A stretch of DNA of 64,000 bases from JAOPZW01 sp963806015. GTDB lineage: Bacteria; Actinomycetota; Thermoleophilia; Solirubrobacterales; Solirubrobacteraceae. Shown here piece by piece: positions 1-8,386 of this stretch (the stretch's first letter is position 1; each line of letters begins with the position of its first letter). Under the pieces are notes generated by a model. The model was given only the letters and a program-made list of their open reading frames with translations, searched no databases and was not told the DNA's origin. The stretch is from the NCBI GenBank assembly GCA_963806015.1, contig CAWDWM010000012.1:1-64000 (forward strand), read 5' to 3'. A program made the position numbers and the translations under genes.

Positions 1-2240
1 GCGGCGTCGTTGGTCCCGTCAAAGCCGACCGAGGTGTCAGGGTCGTTGAAGAGCGCGCCCGGAGTGCCGAGCGTCGGGCCGCCGGCGGTGGTCGCGTTGT
101 TGGTGCCGGTGGCGTCGACCAGCGTTGTGCCGGTCGGGTCGCCCATCCGCCAGTAGCTGACGAGGCCGTTGGTGCCCAGCACGCGCGACGGGTAGCTGCC
201 GTTGGCGCTGTTATCGATCGAGAGCGCGCGGTTGGTAGTGCTGCGGACGCCCTGGGCGTCGGTGACGCGCAGGCGGACGGTGAGGACGCCGGTGCTCGAG
301 TAGGTGTGGGTAACCGTGGACGTGGTGCCGCTGTTGAGCTCGTACGTGCCGTCGCCGTCGAGGTCCCACTCGTACTTGGTGATCGGCCCGTCCGGATCGC
401 TCGACGCCGAGCCGTTGAAGGTCACCGTCTGGCCGGTCTGGGCCGGATTCGGGCTGACCGTGAACGACGCTGTCGGCGGCTGTGGGCCCGACGGAGGGTC
501 CAGCGTGACGTCGACCGGCGTCACGGGCTGGACGCCCATGTCCGAGAAGATGTTGTAGGTCGCCTGGATGATGCGGCTGTCCGGGTTGGGCGCGAGCGCG
601 TTGGCCCAGTTGTTGGTGCCGGCGCTGAAGACGAGCGCGCCACTGGCGGCCGTGTACTTGACGGCCTGGGCGCAGGCGCACTGCCCCGGAGGCGGCGTCT
701 TGGCGTAGATGCGGCCCTCGTCCTGCAGCCAGTCCACATTCTGCCCGAGCGGGATGGAGCTCTGGTTCACCGGCTTGACGCCGGCGGGCTGCTTCGCGAG
801 GTACTGCGCCTGGGTCGGGATCGCGTCCCACTCCCAGCCGGTCAGGTTGGTCCCGATCGTGGTGGTGGTGGAGGTGGAGATGCCGGTGTTGCGCCAGATG
901 CGGTCGCCCGAGAACTGGCTCTGGGCGTTCGTCGCCGGGATCTGCATCGGGAAGGCGCCCGCCGACAGCTCGGCGCCGTAGTACATGTTGCCCCAGAGCT
1001 GGTTCTCGGGCTTGTCGGGGCCGACGCGGCCGCCGGGCGGCGCGTTCGGATCACCGTCGAGAGCGCCGTTGTCCCGGAACGACGTCGTCGAGTTCTCGGG
1101 GTGGTCGTCGGGTGTGCCGGCCTTCTGGTCCAGGCCCAGGGCGTCGTCGGCGGTGCCCTTGATGCCGTCCGGGCCCCAGTCGTTGGCGCCCTCGTCGCCG
1201 GCACCGGTCGAGCCCGTCCCCTGGACGGTCTTGTAACAGACGAGCGTGCGCCCGTTGTCCTCGTAGCGGACCTTCCAGTACGACGTGTTGGAGCTGAAGG
1301 CGGCCAGGTTCACGCCCGCGTTGCGCGCGGCGAGGAAGCCGTTGAACTGCTCCAGCGACCAGTACTCGCTGTGGCCGGAGACCAGATCGATCTGGTGGCC
1401 GAGCAGCTGGCCGGCGTTCTGCGAGAGCGAGACGTCGTCGGTGTAGGAGACGTCGTAGCCCTCCTTCTCCAGCCACTGCACCATGTAGAAGTCGGTGCCG
1501 ATGAAGGTGTTGGTGCGGCGCGGGTCGGCGTGCGGGCGGTCGAAGGACACCTTCACCGCGCGGCCGTCGCCGGAGATCGTGTTGGCTCCGCCGGCGCTGT
1601 CGTAGTACAGGGACTTGCCGCCCCAGTCGTTGTAGGCCTCGTACGTCGCGCTGGGAACCTCGAAGAGGATCTGGGCCTTGGGCGTGCGCGCGTCATCGCG
1701 CACGGTGAACGTGATCGTGTTCTGCCCGCCGGCCACCGGATCGGTGATCTTGGCGATGTAGACACCCGAGGCGGGGAGCGCCGCGCCCGGGATCGTGTAG
1801 GTCGTGGCCCAGTTCGCGCACGACTTCTTGCCCGTGGTGGCATCGCTCGTGCACGACGTGAAGAGGTTGTTGACCGCCACGTTGGCGTGCGACGCCGCCG
1901 TGAGCAGGCGCCCGCCCATGTTCCCGTAGTAGCCCATCCGGTAGACGTCGACGTTCACCGACGACGGCGCGGCCGTATTGACGCGCCCGATCTTCAGCGA
2001 GACGCTGGTGCCCAGGTTGACGCTCGTCTGGGTGGCGAAGCCCGCGACGTTGTCGTTGAAATTGGACAGAATCCACCCGTCGGATCCCGCTCCGGAGCAG
2101 TTGTTCTCCTGGATGACCGGGTTGTCGCTGGGACAGAGGTCCTGTTGGGCCATCGCAGGTGCGGCGCTGAGAGCGCCAAGGGACACTGCGGCGACCGCTC
2201 CCACGAGGAGAGCTCTGAAGGTGCTACGGAAAGGTTCCAC
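1..2240 (-). CDS. Secreted N,N-dimethylformamidase-like / PKD / LamG protein (C-terminus beyond window)
   Basis: The frame is open from a GTG at 2240 to the window edge, about 746 residues, so the C-terminus is missing. The GTG is the only plausible start, since an in-frame TGA lies 20 codons upstream. The N-terminus is a Sec signal peptide (basic VEPFRSTFR, hydrophobic ALLVGAVAAVSLGAL, cleavage after AMA). The next roughly 500 residues contain VYRMGYYG, RPHADPRR and a GHSEYWS motif, typical of the N,N-dimethylformamidase beta-subunit-like domain common in secreted actinobacterial proteins. After it comes a PKD-type beta-sandwich (about 560-650; YEWDLDGDG, THTYSSTG). The last visible part is a LamG/concanavalin-like domain (SYWRMGD, VGFDGTND). 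I infer a surface or secreted carbohydrate-associated protein. The enzymatic role of the first domain is unproven, and true dimethylformamidase activity is unlikely from context. Confidence 0.85.
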   Translation of the reverse strand, partial: MEPFRSTFRALLVGAVAAVSLGALSAAPAMAQQDLCPSDNPVIQENNCSGAGSDGWILSNFNDNVAGFATQTSVNLGTSVSLKIGRVNTAAPSSVNVDVYRMGYYGNMGGRLLTAASHANVAVNNLFTSCTSDATTGKKSCANWATTYTIPGAALPASGVYIAKITDPVAGGQNTITFTVRDDARTPKAQILFEVPSATYEAYNDWGGKSLYYDSAGGANTISGDGRAVKVSFDRPHADPRRTNTFIGTDFYMVQWLEKEGYDVSYTDDVSLSQNAGQLLGHQIDLVSGHSEYWSLEQFNGFLAARNAGVNLAAFSSNTSYWKVRYEDNGRTLVCYKTVQGTGSTGAGDEGANDWGPDGIKGTADDALGLDQKAGTPDDHPENSTTSFRDNGALDGDPNAPPGGRVGPDKPENQLWGNMYYGAELSAGAFPMQIPATNAQSQFSGDRIWRNTGISTSTTTTIGTNLTGWEWDAIPTQAQYLAKQPAGVKPVNQSSIPLGQNVDWLQDEGRIYAKTPPPGQCACAQAVKYTAASGALVFSAGTNNWANALAPNPDSRIIQATYNIFSDMGVQPVTPVDVTLDPPSGPQPPTASFTVSPNPAQTGQTVTFNGSASSDPDGPITKYEWDLDGDGTYELNSGTTSTVTHTYSSTGVLTVRLRVTDAQGVRSTTNRALSIDNSANGSYPSRVLGTNGLVSYWRMGDPTGTTLVDATGTNNATTAGGPTLGTPGALFNDPDTSVGFDGTNDA

Positions 2241-2461
2241 TGGACCAGCAACGGGCGCTCAGGCCGCTGCCGTCTGCGGGGTGAGGCGGAAAAAAGAACG
2301 AACCGACAACGCGACGGAGAAGTCTCACCCTCAAGTTCAGGGTGATGTCATCCCTCTGACCTCGCGTCTCTCGCGCAACCTGAAACCGGTCACATAGGCA
2401 TCAAGGTTGGCCGGCAACCTCTACAAAAGCCCCACGGGGCCTCGGACGTTGATGAGGCAGG
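2241..2461. other. Intergenic region between divergent genes
   Basis: This 221-base gap separates the secreted protein (minus) from a LuxR regulator (plus) and must hold both promoters. It is visibly less GC-rich than the genes around it. It contains a perfect 7-bp inverted repeat at 2325-2345. A GAGG-type ribosome binding site lies just ahead of the ATG at 2462. I see no coding sequence or RNA gene. Confidence 0.5.
2325..2345. repeat. Perfect inverted repeat, possible operator
   Basis: TCACCCT-CAAGTTC-AGGGTGA has perfect 7-bp arms around a 7-base centre. It lies 80-105 bases upstream of the secreted-protein start and about 120 upstream of the LuxR start. Its position suits a regulator site for either gene. 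A short transcript hairpin is the alternative. Confidence 0.4.
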
Positions 2462-3139
2462 ATGACTCCGCCCCACGCACTCCATGCCGCGCCCGCCGGG
2501 CAGGCAGAGGCCGCGCTTCGCGTGGTGCTCGTCGCCGAGGACGCCGTCACCGCCCGCCGCGCGACCCGCTCGCTGGAGGCCGACGGGATCGTGGTGTCCG
2601 CCGACGGCCGGGTCCCCGACGTCGTGGTGCTCGCCTGCGACATCTCCCGCACGCCCAACACCAGCACGCTGCGCCGGCTGCGTCGCGAGCACGGCGAGGT
2701 CGGCATCGTGGTCGTCGCCACCGGCTCGCGCCACGGCAATGTTCACGAGACGGTCAACATGGGCGCCGACGGCTTCCTGCTGGAGACCGAGCTCGAGTCG
2801 ACCCTGGCCGTCGTCGTGCGGGCCATCTCGCTGGGCCACGTCTCCGTCCCCCGCCTGCTCCGGCGCTGCCTCGTCCGCCCCGCCTTCTCCCACCGCGAGC
2901 GCGAGATCCTCGCGCTGGTCGTGGAGGGCCTGCGCAACCGCGAGATCGCCGACCGGCTGTTCCTCGCCGAGAGCACGGTCAAGAGCCACGTCGCCTCGTC
3001 GCTGGCGAAGCTCGGCGTGCGCTCGCGCAAGGAGGCGGTGGCCCTCGTCCTCGATCCGGACGAGGGCCTGCGCGCCCTCGTGCTGGGCGAGGCCCCTGAA
3101 GGGCCCCGCCCCCTCCAAGCCCTCAGGCCGCAGGCTTAG
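2462..3139 (+). CDS. LuxR-type regulator with degenerate receiver domain
   Basis: 225 residues. The C-terminus (about 143-195) is a clear LuxR/GerE helix-turn-helix (SHREREIL, EIADRLFLAESTVKSHV, KLGVRSR), so it should bind DNA. Residues 20-125 have the size and alternating pattern of a receiver, but the key residues are gone. The phospho-acceptor position after PDVVVL is Ala58, the switch lysine position is Glu108, and only part of the N-terminal acidic pair remains (AED). It is probably not controlled by phosphorylation. It may sense a ligand or partner, or act constitutively. It stands alone with no kinase beside it and overlaps the beta-helix gene tail-to-tail by 4 bases. The paralogues at 12714 and 14562 have intact receivers. 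Confidence 0.85.
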   Translation: MTPPHALHAAPAGQAEAALRVVLVAEDAVTARRATRSLEADGIVVSADGRVPDVVVLACDISRTPNTSTLRRLRREHGEVGIVVVATGSRHGNVHETVNMGADGFLLETELESTLAVVVRAISLGHVSVPRLLRRCLVRPAFSHREREILALVVEGLRNREIADRLFLAESTVKSHVASSLAKLGVRSRKEAVALVLDPDEGLRALVLGEAPEGPRPLQALRPQA

Positions 3140-4767
3140 GGCCCGTACTGCTGGTCGGCCGGCGCCCAGTCGACGCCGATGCCGTTGCCGAGGCGGTAGT
3201 CGCTCGCCGCCGGGTTCGCGAACGGCGGTGCGCAGTTCTTCGACGAGCTTGCCGACAGTGACGGCAGGCCAGACCACTTGCAGACGATGTCGTTGGACTC
3301 CGTGAAGCCAGCGATGCTCGTGTCGGACTCCGCGCGCCAGATCACGTTGTGGTCCATCTGCACGTTCTGCAGCCCGCTCCCGCGCCACATGCTGACGCCG
3401 TCGGAGTCGTTGGCCCAGATCGTGTTGTTGCGGAACACGTGGTTGGTGACCGGCCCGAAGATCTGCACGGGCGACATCACCCAGTTCGGGCACAGCGACG
3501 CCGGCTGGCACGGCAGGTTGTGGCGGACCAGGAGGTTGTCCTGGATGACCAGCGTGTCGATCGGCCGGTCTTGGTCCTTGATGAAGAACCCTTGGCAGTT
3601 GTTGTCGTGCAGGTAGTTGCGCTGGATGTAGAGGTGGTCGCCGGCCCATACCGACTGCAGGCAGTCGTTGTGGTTGCCGTCCTCGACCACGCCCGTGATC
3701 TCGTTGCCCTCGATGAGCGCCCCGTAGGGGTCGGCGTCGGGGCCGTCGTGGTAGCGGTTCAGCCGGATCGCGTCCTCGCCGAAGTTGCCGACGAGCTTGT
3801 TGCCGCGGATCGTGAAGTCGCTCACGTCCGTGCTGTCGCTGGGCCCACCGTCGATGCCGAAGTGCCCGCCGCTGATCCGGTTGAACTGGACGGTCATGTG
3901 ATCGGAGCCGGGGTTCACGGCGACCTCGTCGCCGACGACGTTGAAGCCCTCGAGCGTCAGGTTGGAGCCCGACATGCTTGCTCCGCCGATCGTGGTCACG
4001 CCCGGGGGCGCGGATTGCACGACGACCTCGCCGGCCGGCTTCGCCGAGAGCGACAGCTTCCCGTAGGTGCCGTTGGCCAGGCAGATGACCGCGCCCGGGG
4101 CGGCCGCGGCGACCGCCGACTGGACGGCGGCCACGCTCGACACGGTCTGCGAGCACGCCCGCACGACCCGGCGCTGGGCACCCGCGGGGGCCGGCGCGGA
4201 GGTCGGCGGGGGCGTCGCGCTGGACGGTGAGGTGCCGGCGCCGGCGCCGGCGCCGATGCTGAAGGTCACGGTCTTGGGCACGCTGCGGTGGTGACCGGCG
4301 CCGGTGGCCGTGATCGTGGCGCGGTAGCGCCCGCCCGGCAGCGCCCGCCGGTGCAGACGGCCGCTGAAGGCGATCGCCACCGGCCCGGCCTTGAGGCTGC
4401 GGCGCGTGATCCGGCCCGCGACGACGTAGCGTCTGCAGGCCCTGCGCCTGGCGTTGCGCTTCGTGGGCTTGGCGCAGCGCTTGCCGGTTCGGCGCCCCGG
4501 CTTGGCGCGCGAGAGCGTGATCCTCACGGCGGCGCGCTTGGACAGCGTGAAGTGGATGGTCGTGGCGCGGCGCGCGCGGGTGGCGCTCTTCATCGGCCCG
4601 ACGGCGAACGCGTCGGGCGAGAAGGAGAAGCCCGAGACCCTCGGGCGGTCGTGGTGGAACTTGGCGGACGCCACGCTCGTGGTGGAGGCCACGACGAGCA
4701 ACGCGACGAGCGCGAGGGGCATCCGAAGACGGGTAAGGCAGTGACGGCGTTCAGGCCGATCGGGCAT
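3136..4767 (-). CDS. Secreted right-handed parallel beta-helix protein
   Basis: 543 residues. The ATG at 4767 has AGGAGG 6 bases upstream. An N-terminal Sec signal (hydrophobic MPLALVALLVVASTTSVASA after a basic stretch) precedes a basic Ig-like/fibronectin-like region (about 40-170) and a short Gly-Ala and Pro-rich linker. Residues 200-490 hold repeated beta-strand turns with NNTIW, GNKLVGN, EGNEITG and QRNYLHDN motifs. This is the NosD/pectate-lyase-like right-handed beta-helix pattern. No pectate lyase catalytic set can be assigned with confidence, so the substrate is unknown; an extracellular polysaccharide is the natural guess. The linker is encoded by a run of GGCGCC repeats at about 4233-4255 that could vary in length. 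Confidence 0.85.
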   Translation of the reverse strand: MPDRPERRHCLTRLRMPLALVALLVVASTTSVASAKFHHDRPRVSGFSFSPDAFAVGPMKSATRARRATTIHFTLSKRAAVRITLSRAKPGRRTGKRCAKPTKRNARRRACRRYVVAGRITRRSLKAGPVAIAFSGRLHRRALPGGRYRATITATGAGHHRSVPKTVTFSIGAGAGAGTSPSSATPPPTSAPAPAGAQRRVVRACSQTVSSVAAVQSAVAAAAPGAVICLANGTYGKLSLSAKPAGEVVVQSAPPGVTTIGGASMSGSNLTLEGFNVVGDEVAVNPGSDHMTVQFNRISGGHFGIDGGPSDSTDVSDFTIRGNKLVGNFGEDAIRLNRYHDGPDADPYGALIEGNEITGVVEDGNHNDCLQSVWAGDHLYIQRNYLHDNNCQGFFIKDQDRPIDTLVIQDNLLVRHNLPCQPASLCPNWVMSPVQIFGPVTNHVFRNNTIWANDSDGVSMWRGSGLQNVQMDHNVIWRAESDTSIAGFTESNDIVCKWSGLPSLSASSSKNCAPPFANPAASDYRLGNGIGVDWAPADQQYGP

Positions 4768-4974
4768 AGGCCCTCCTGGTCATTCCCCCTTGACAGGCAC
4801 GCTTCTGAGCGCTCCGGCGTGAGTCGCTGCCTCCCCCTCAGTGGGCAGGACCGAGCCGGCGGCCGGGTACCTTAGCGCGTTCGAAAGCTGACACGTCCTA
4901 CCCCCGCGCACGTACGTCTAGCCGCACCTCGGCCGTTCGTCGCCCGCGGGCCGCCGTTCAGCCGGTTGCCGCGC
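4768..4974. other. Intergenic region, promoter of beta-helix gene
   Basis: 207 bases between two minus-strand genes. On the minus strand a TAAGGT -10-like hexamer lies at 4869-4874, about 100 bases before the ATG at 4767, with no convincing -35 element. I see nothing else of note and no RNA gene. Confidence 0.35.
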
Positions 4975-6039
4975 TCAGCAGAGCGCGACTTCGACGCCGT
5001 CGCCGACCTGCAGGCGCAGCGCGCGGGGAAGCGCGAAGTCGCGGTAGACCTTGGCGTCGCGACCCACGACGCTGGCCTCGAGGCGCCCGCCGATGTGGAG
5101 GATGCTCGCGCCGGAGAAGATGATCGAATGCTCGATCTCCGCGCCCTCGACGCGGACGCCGTCGCCGATCGAGGTGTACGGGCCGATGTAGGCGTCGACG
5201 ACGCGCGCGCCCGCGCCGATGATCACCGGGCCGCGGATCACGCTGGACTCCAGGTGCGCGGTCGGGTGGATCGCGACGCGGCCGTAGATGCGGTTGCCGC
5301 CCTCGTTGGTCTCGTCGACCTCGCGGTTGAGCTCGTCGAGCGCGATGCGGTTCATCTCCAGCAGGTCCTGGGCGTCGCCCGTGTAGCGCTGCCAGTCGCG
5401 CACCGGGCGCACGTGGACGCGGCCACCGGCCTGCGGGACGTGCTCGACGATGTCCGCGAGCCCCATGCCGTCGGGGCCGCTGCCCAGCGCCCTGCGCGCC
5501 CCGCGCAGCGCCCCGGCGCCGAAGAGGTAGACGCCGGCCACGCCCGTCATGCCCGGGGCGGCGCGCACGCCGGCGGCGCGCAGCAGGCGCCGGCCTTCGA
5601 TCTCGGCGCGCCGCCGGCGCGCGAGCTGGCGATGGACGAGGAGGACCACGTCGGGGCGCTCCTCCTCCAGCAGCCCGGCGAAGGACGACAGCGAGTCGCC
5701 CAGCAGCCCGTCGCCGCGCTGCAGGATGAACGGGCCGTCCTCGACGAACGCCTGCGCGGCATGCAGCGGCGCCGACGGGCCGCCTCCGTTGGCGAGCAGA
5801 TGGGTCAGCTCGAGGCCCCACGCCGCGCCGTCGCCCACCGCTTCGCGGATGTCGTCCTCCGTCGTCGGGCACGAGACGATCGCGACGTCAGCGATGCCCG
5901 CCTCGCGCATCGCCTCCAGCGCATGGAAGAGGATCGGCTGGTTGGCGACCGGCACGAGCGACGCCGCCACCGTCGGATCGAACGGGGTGCGGCTCACCGT
6001 GTCAGTGGCAGAAGCGAGGATGACGCCCTTGGCAACCAT
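4975..6039 (-). CDS. RmlA/GlmU-like nucleotidyltransferase with lost catalytic signature (probable pseudoenzyme)
   Basis: 354 residues from the ATG at 6039; a TTG at 6048 is an in-frame alternative. The fold is that of long-form glucose-1-phosphate nucleotidyltransferases: an N-terminal Rossmann-like part (KGVILA, LVPVANQPIL, AGIADVAIV), an intact RGD metal-site region, and a C-terminal left-handed beta-helix (about 245-345) with hexapeptide repeats such as IIGAGA and IGPYTSIGDGV. The nucleotide-binding signature GGxGTR after KGVILA is replaced by SATDTV, and the PK motif before the LVPV strand is replaced by VAAS. Family knowledge says these residues are essential, so a regulatory or scaffolding role is more likely than catalysis. 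It sits just upstream of no obvious sugar operon on its strand. Confidence 0.8.
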   Translation of the reverse strand: MVAKGVILASATDTVSRTPFDPTVAASLVPVANQPILFHALEAMREAGIADVAIVSCPTTEDDIREAVGDGAAWGLELTHLLANGGGPSAPLHAAQAFVEDGPFILQRGDGLLGDSLSSFAGLLEEERPDVVLLVHRQLARRRRAEIEGRRLLRAAGVRAAPGMTGVAGVYLFGAGALRGARRALGSGPDGMGLADIVEHVPQAGGRVHVRPVRDWQRYTGDAQDLLEMNRIALDELNREVDETNEGGNRIYGRVAIHPTAHLESSVIRGPVIIGAGARVVDAYIGPYTSIGDGVRVEGAEIEHSIIFSGASILHIGGRLEASVVGRDAKVYRDFALPRALRLQVGDGVEVALC

Positions 6040-6102
6040 CTCGTTCAACCAACGGCTGGTAGGACGCGTTGCTCGCGCGTGAACTTCGCGAAGGCCATCT
6101 TT

Positions 6103-7131
6103 TCAGCGCTGCGTGGAGGGCGACGATGCGTTGGCCAGGAAGCGCTGCGGGCGGCCGCTGCCGTCGGCGGGGGCGGTCCACACGTCCACGCCGAAGTCGT
6201 AGAGCAGCCGGCGGTTGTCCAGCCACTCGGCCTGGTCGTCGACCGGGCGGCTCTCGGCCACGGCGACGTCGGCCCCGGTCTTCAGATCGAGCACGTGCAG
6301 GCGCCAGTGCCACGGATTGCCGTCGCGGCGCTTGTAGGCGATCCGCGTGCCGTCGGGCGACAGCGAGGGGCACTCGACGTTGTCGTGGATGACCGTCATG
6401 TCGCGCCCGCGGACGCTGCCGTGCACCAGGTAGTGGTGCGCGCCGGTGGCCAGCGTCGCGTAGAACTCGTCGCTGTCGCTCCCGAACGTCACGCCCCAGA
6501 AGTTGAAGTCCTGGGAGTGGATGCGCCGGCCGTCCTTGGTCACCGTGAACTTCTCGAGGTCGGCGATCGTGCGGCCGCTGGCGAGGTCGATGAGGTTGGT
6601 GCGGGTCGAGAACGCGCCCGGCGAGGTGTAGGAGTCGCCACTGACGAAGGTGGTCATCGCGCCGATGCGCCCGTTGGGCGACACGCGCGCGCGGCTCGGC
6701 AGCCCGGTGAGGGTCAGCGTGTGGCGCGTGCGCCCGTTGCTGTCGAGCACGAGGCCGCGGAAGTCGACGCCCGAGCGCGCGACGGTCAGGCACAGGGCGC
6801 TGCCGCCCGCCTGGTAGAAGCGCAGGCAGGCCGGGCCCTTGCGCACGACCGGAGTCCCGGTCCCGTCGGGGTTGACGCGGTAGACGCGGCCCTCCAGCGT
6901 GGCGCGCGCGGGGTCCACGGCCCGGACGAGGACCGCCTTGGGCGCCGGTCCGGCGGCCGGCGTCGCCAGCCGCACCGAGGGCTTGACGCCGGCGCCCAGC
7001 GTCGCGACCTTCGGTTCCGAGCGCGTGGCCACCGCCGCCAGGACGACGTAGGCGACCGCCCCCACGACACACAGCGCGGCCACGACCACGAGCAGGGCGT
7101 TGCGGCTACGCAGCAAGCGGCGCCACCTCAC
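6103..7131 (-). CDS. Membrane-anchored TolB/WD40-like beta-propeller protein
   Basis: 342 residues from a GTG at 7131. A single N-terminal membrane helix (about 12-35, LLVVVAALCVVGAVAYVVLAA) follows a basic stretch, so the rest should lie outside the membrane. The body contains propeller blade signatures: RVSPNGRIGAMTTF, PSLSPDGTRIAYKRR and LHVLDLKTGADV, the TolB-like or PD40 repeat pattern. No catalytic residues are apparent. It overlaps the MFS gene upstream by 26 bases, so the two are probably co-transcribed and coupled. I do not recognise a specific function; an extracytoplasmic binding or sensing role is inferred. Confidence 0.8.
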   Translation of the reverse strand: MRWRRLLRSRNALLVVVAALCVVGAVAYVVLAAVATRSEPKVATLGAGVKPSVRLATPAAGPAPKAVLVRAVDPARATLEGRVYRVNPDGTGTPVVRKGPACLRFYQAGGSALCLTVARSGVDFRGLVLDSNGRTRHTLTLTGLPSRARVSPNGRIGAMTTFVSGDSYTSPGAFSTRTNLIDLASGRTIADLEKFTVTKDGRRIHSQDFNFWGVTFGSDSDEFYATLATGAHHYLVHGSVRGRDMTVIHDNVECPSLSPDGTRIAYKRRDGNPWHWRLHVLDLKTGADVAVAESRPVDDQAEWLDNRRLLYDFGVDVWTAPADGSGRPQRFLANASSPSTQR

Positions 7132-8383
7132 GACGCACCACCACGGCGAGTGCCATGACGATCGCGGCCGCGAGGATCACGGCAAAGGCCAGCACCGCCA
7201 CGTCGACGCCGCCGAACGTCCACAGCGCGCCGAAGAGGATCGCCCCGAAGAGGCGCGAGGCCGCCACCACGGCGGTCAGCAGGCCCATGCCGCTGGCCCG
7301 CAGCTCCTCCGGCAGCAGCGCACCGGCCAGCGCCATGACGACGCCGTCGGTGGCCGCGTAGAAGGTCCCGAAGGCGGCGAGGTAGAGCACGAGCGCGAAC
7401 GGCGAGATCGAGGACACGAGCAGCGAGCTGTACACGCACAGCAACAGAACGTAGCCCCCGACGAAGACGCGGCCGCGCCCGACCCGGTCGGCCAGACGGC
7501 CCATCGGCACGGCGAGGATCATGAAGACGACCGCGGTGCCCACGAAGAGCAGCGGCAGATAGCGCGGTGCGAAGCCGATCCGATCCTGCAGGCCCAGGTA
7601 GAGGAAGCCGTCGCTGAGGGTCGCCAGGCCCAGCCCGCCGGCGGCGAGCGTGAGGTTGCGGAAGGCGGGGACGCGCAGCAGGCCCATCGCGCGACCCATG
7701 GCCGCGCGCCGCGAGAGGGGATCGGCGGGCGCCGCGCGCTCGTCGCGCACCAGCAGCGTGATGACCGCCACGCCGACGATCGCGAAGCAGAAGCTGACGA
7801 CGAAGATCGCGTCGTAGCGCCGGGGCGCGGCCGCGAGCAATCCGAAGGCGAGCAGCGGGCCGAGCATCGCGCCCGCGGTGTCCATCGCGCGGTGCACGCC
7901 GAACGCGGCCCCGAGCGCCTTGGGGTGGACGCTGAGCGAGATCAGCGCGTCGCGCGGCGCGGTGCGGATGCCCTTGCCGACGCGGTCGGCATAGACGACC
8001 GCGCTCAGCGCCGCCAGGCTCGAGCCGACGAGCAGCAGGGCGAGCTTGCAGACCGCGGAGATCGCGTAGCCCGCCACCGCCACCGGCTTGTGGCGGCCCT
8101 TGCGGTCGGCCGCGACGCCGGCCAGCAGGCGCATGAGCGCGGTCGCGCCCTGGTAGATGCCGTCGATGATGCCGAACTGCAGCGGCGTCGCCCCGAGGGC
8201 GAAGACGATGTAGATCGGCAGGATGGTCGAGACCATCTCCGACGACACGTCGGTCAGCAGACTCGTGGCGCCCAGCAGGAAGACCGTGCGCCCGACGTGC
8301 TCGCGGATCCTGACCCGCGACCCCGCCGCGCCGCGCTTGCGCTTGCGGCCAAGGACGACCTGTGCGCTCTCGACCTGGTACAT
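7106..8383 (-). CDS. MFS transporter
   Basis: 425 residues with about 12 hydrophobic segments. The conserved motif A loop appears twice in variant form: GVAADRKGRHKP after helix 2 and GRLADRVGRGR after helix 8, as expected for the two MFS halves. The N-terminus has an early TSLLTDVSSEM segment shared by a bacterial MFS subgroup of unknown substrate. The ATG at 8383 follows the flavoprotein gene stop by 3 bases on the same strand, so it belongs to the operon running down from 12653. Export of a sugar-derived or envelope compound is possible from context, but the substrate cannot be read from the sequence. Confidence 0.9.
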   Translation of the reverse strand: MYQVESAQVVLGRKRKRGAAGSRVRIREHVGRTVFLLGATSLLTDVSSEMVSTILPIYIVFALGATPLQFGIIDGIYQGATALMRLLAGVAADRKGRHKPVAVAGYAISAVCKLALLLVGSSLAALSAVVYADRVGKGIRTAPRDALISLSVHPKALGAAFGVHRAMDTAGAMLGPLLAFGLLAAAPRRYDAIFVVSFCFAIVGVAVITLLVRDERAAPADPLSRRAAMGRAMGLLRVPAFRNLTLAAGGLGLATLSDGFLYLGLQDRIGFAPRYLPLLFVGTAVVFMILAVPMGRLADRVGRGRVFVGGYVLLLCVYSSLLVSSISPFALVLYLAAFGTFYAATDGVVMALAGALLPEELRASGMGLLTAVVAASRLFGAILFGALWTFGGVDVAVLAFAVILAAAIVMALAVVVRREVAPLAA

Positions 8384-8386
8384 GAC

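Noticed and set aside
2325..2345. SoxR-type operator
   Set aside because: The centre contains CTCAAGTTCAG, which resembles the CCTCAAGTT half-site of SoxR, but the known operator is a longer palindrome with a matching second half that is not present. It is recorded only as an inverted repeat.
4233..4255. GGCGCC tandem repeat as a phase-variation tract
   Set aside because: The unit is 6 bases, so length change would only alter the number of Gly-Ala pairs in the linker and not switch the gene off. It is mentioned only in the gene entry.
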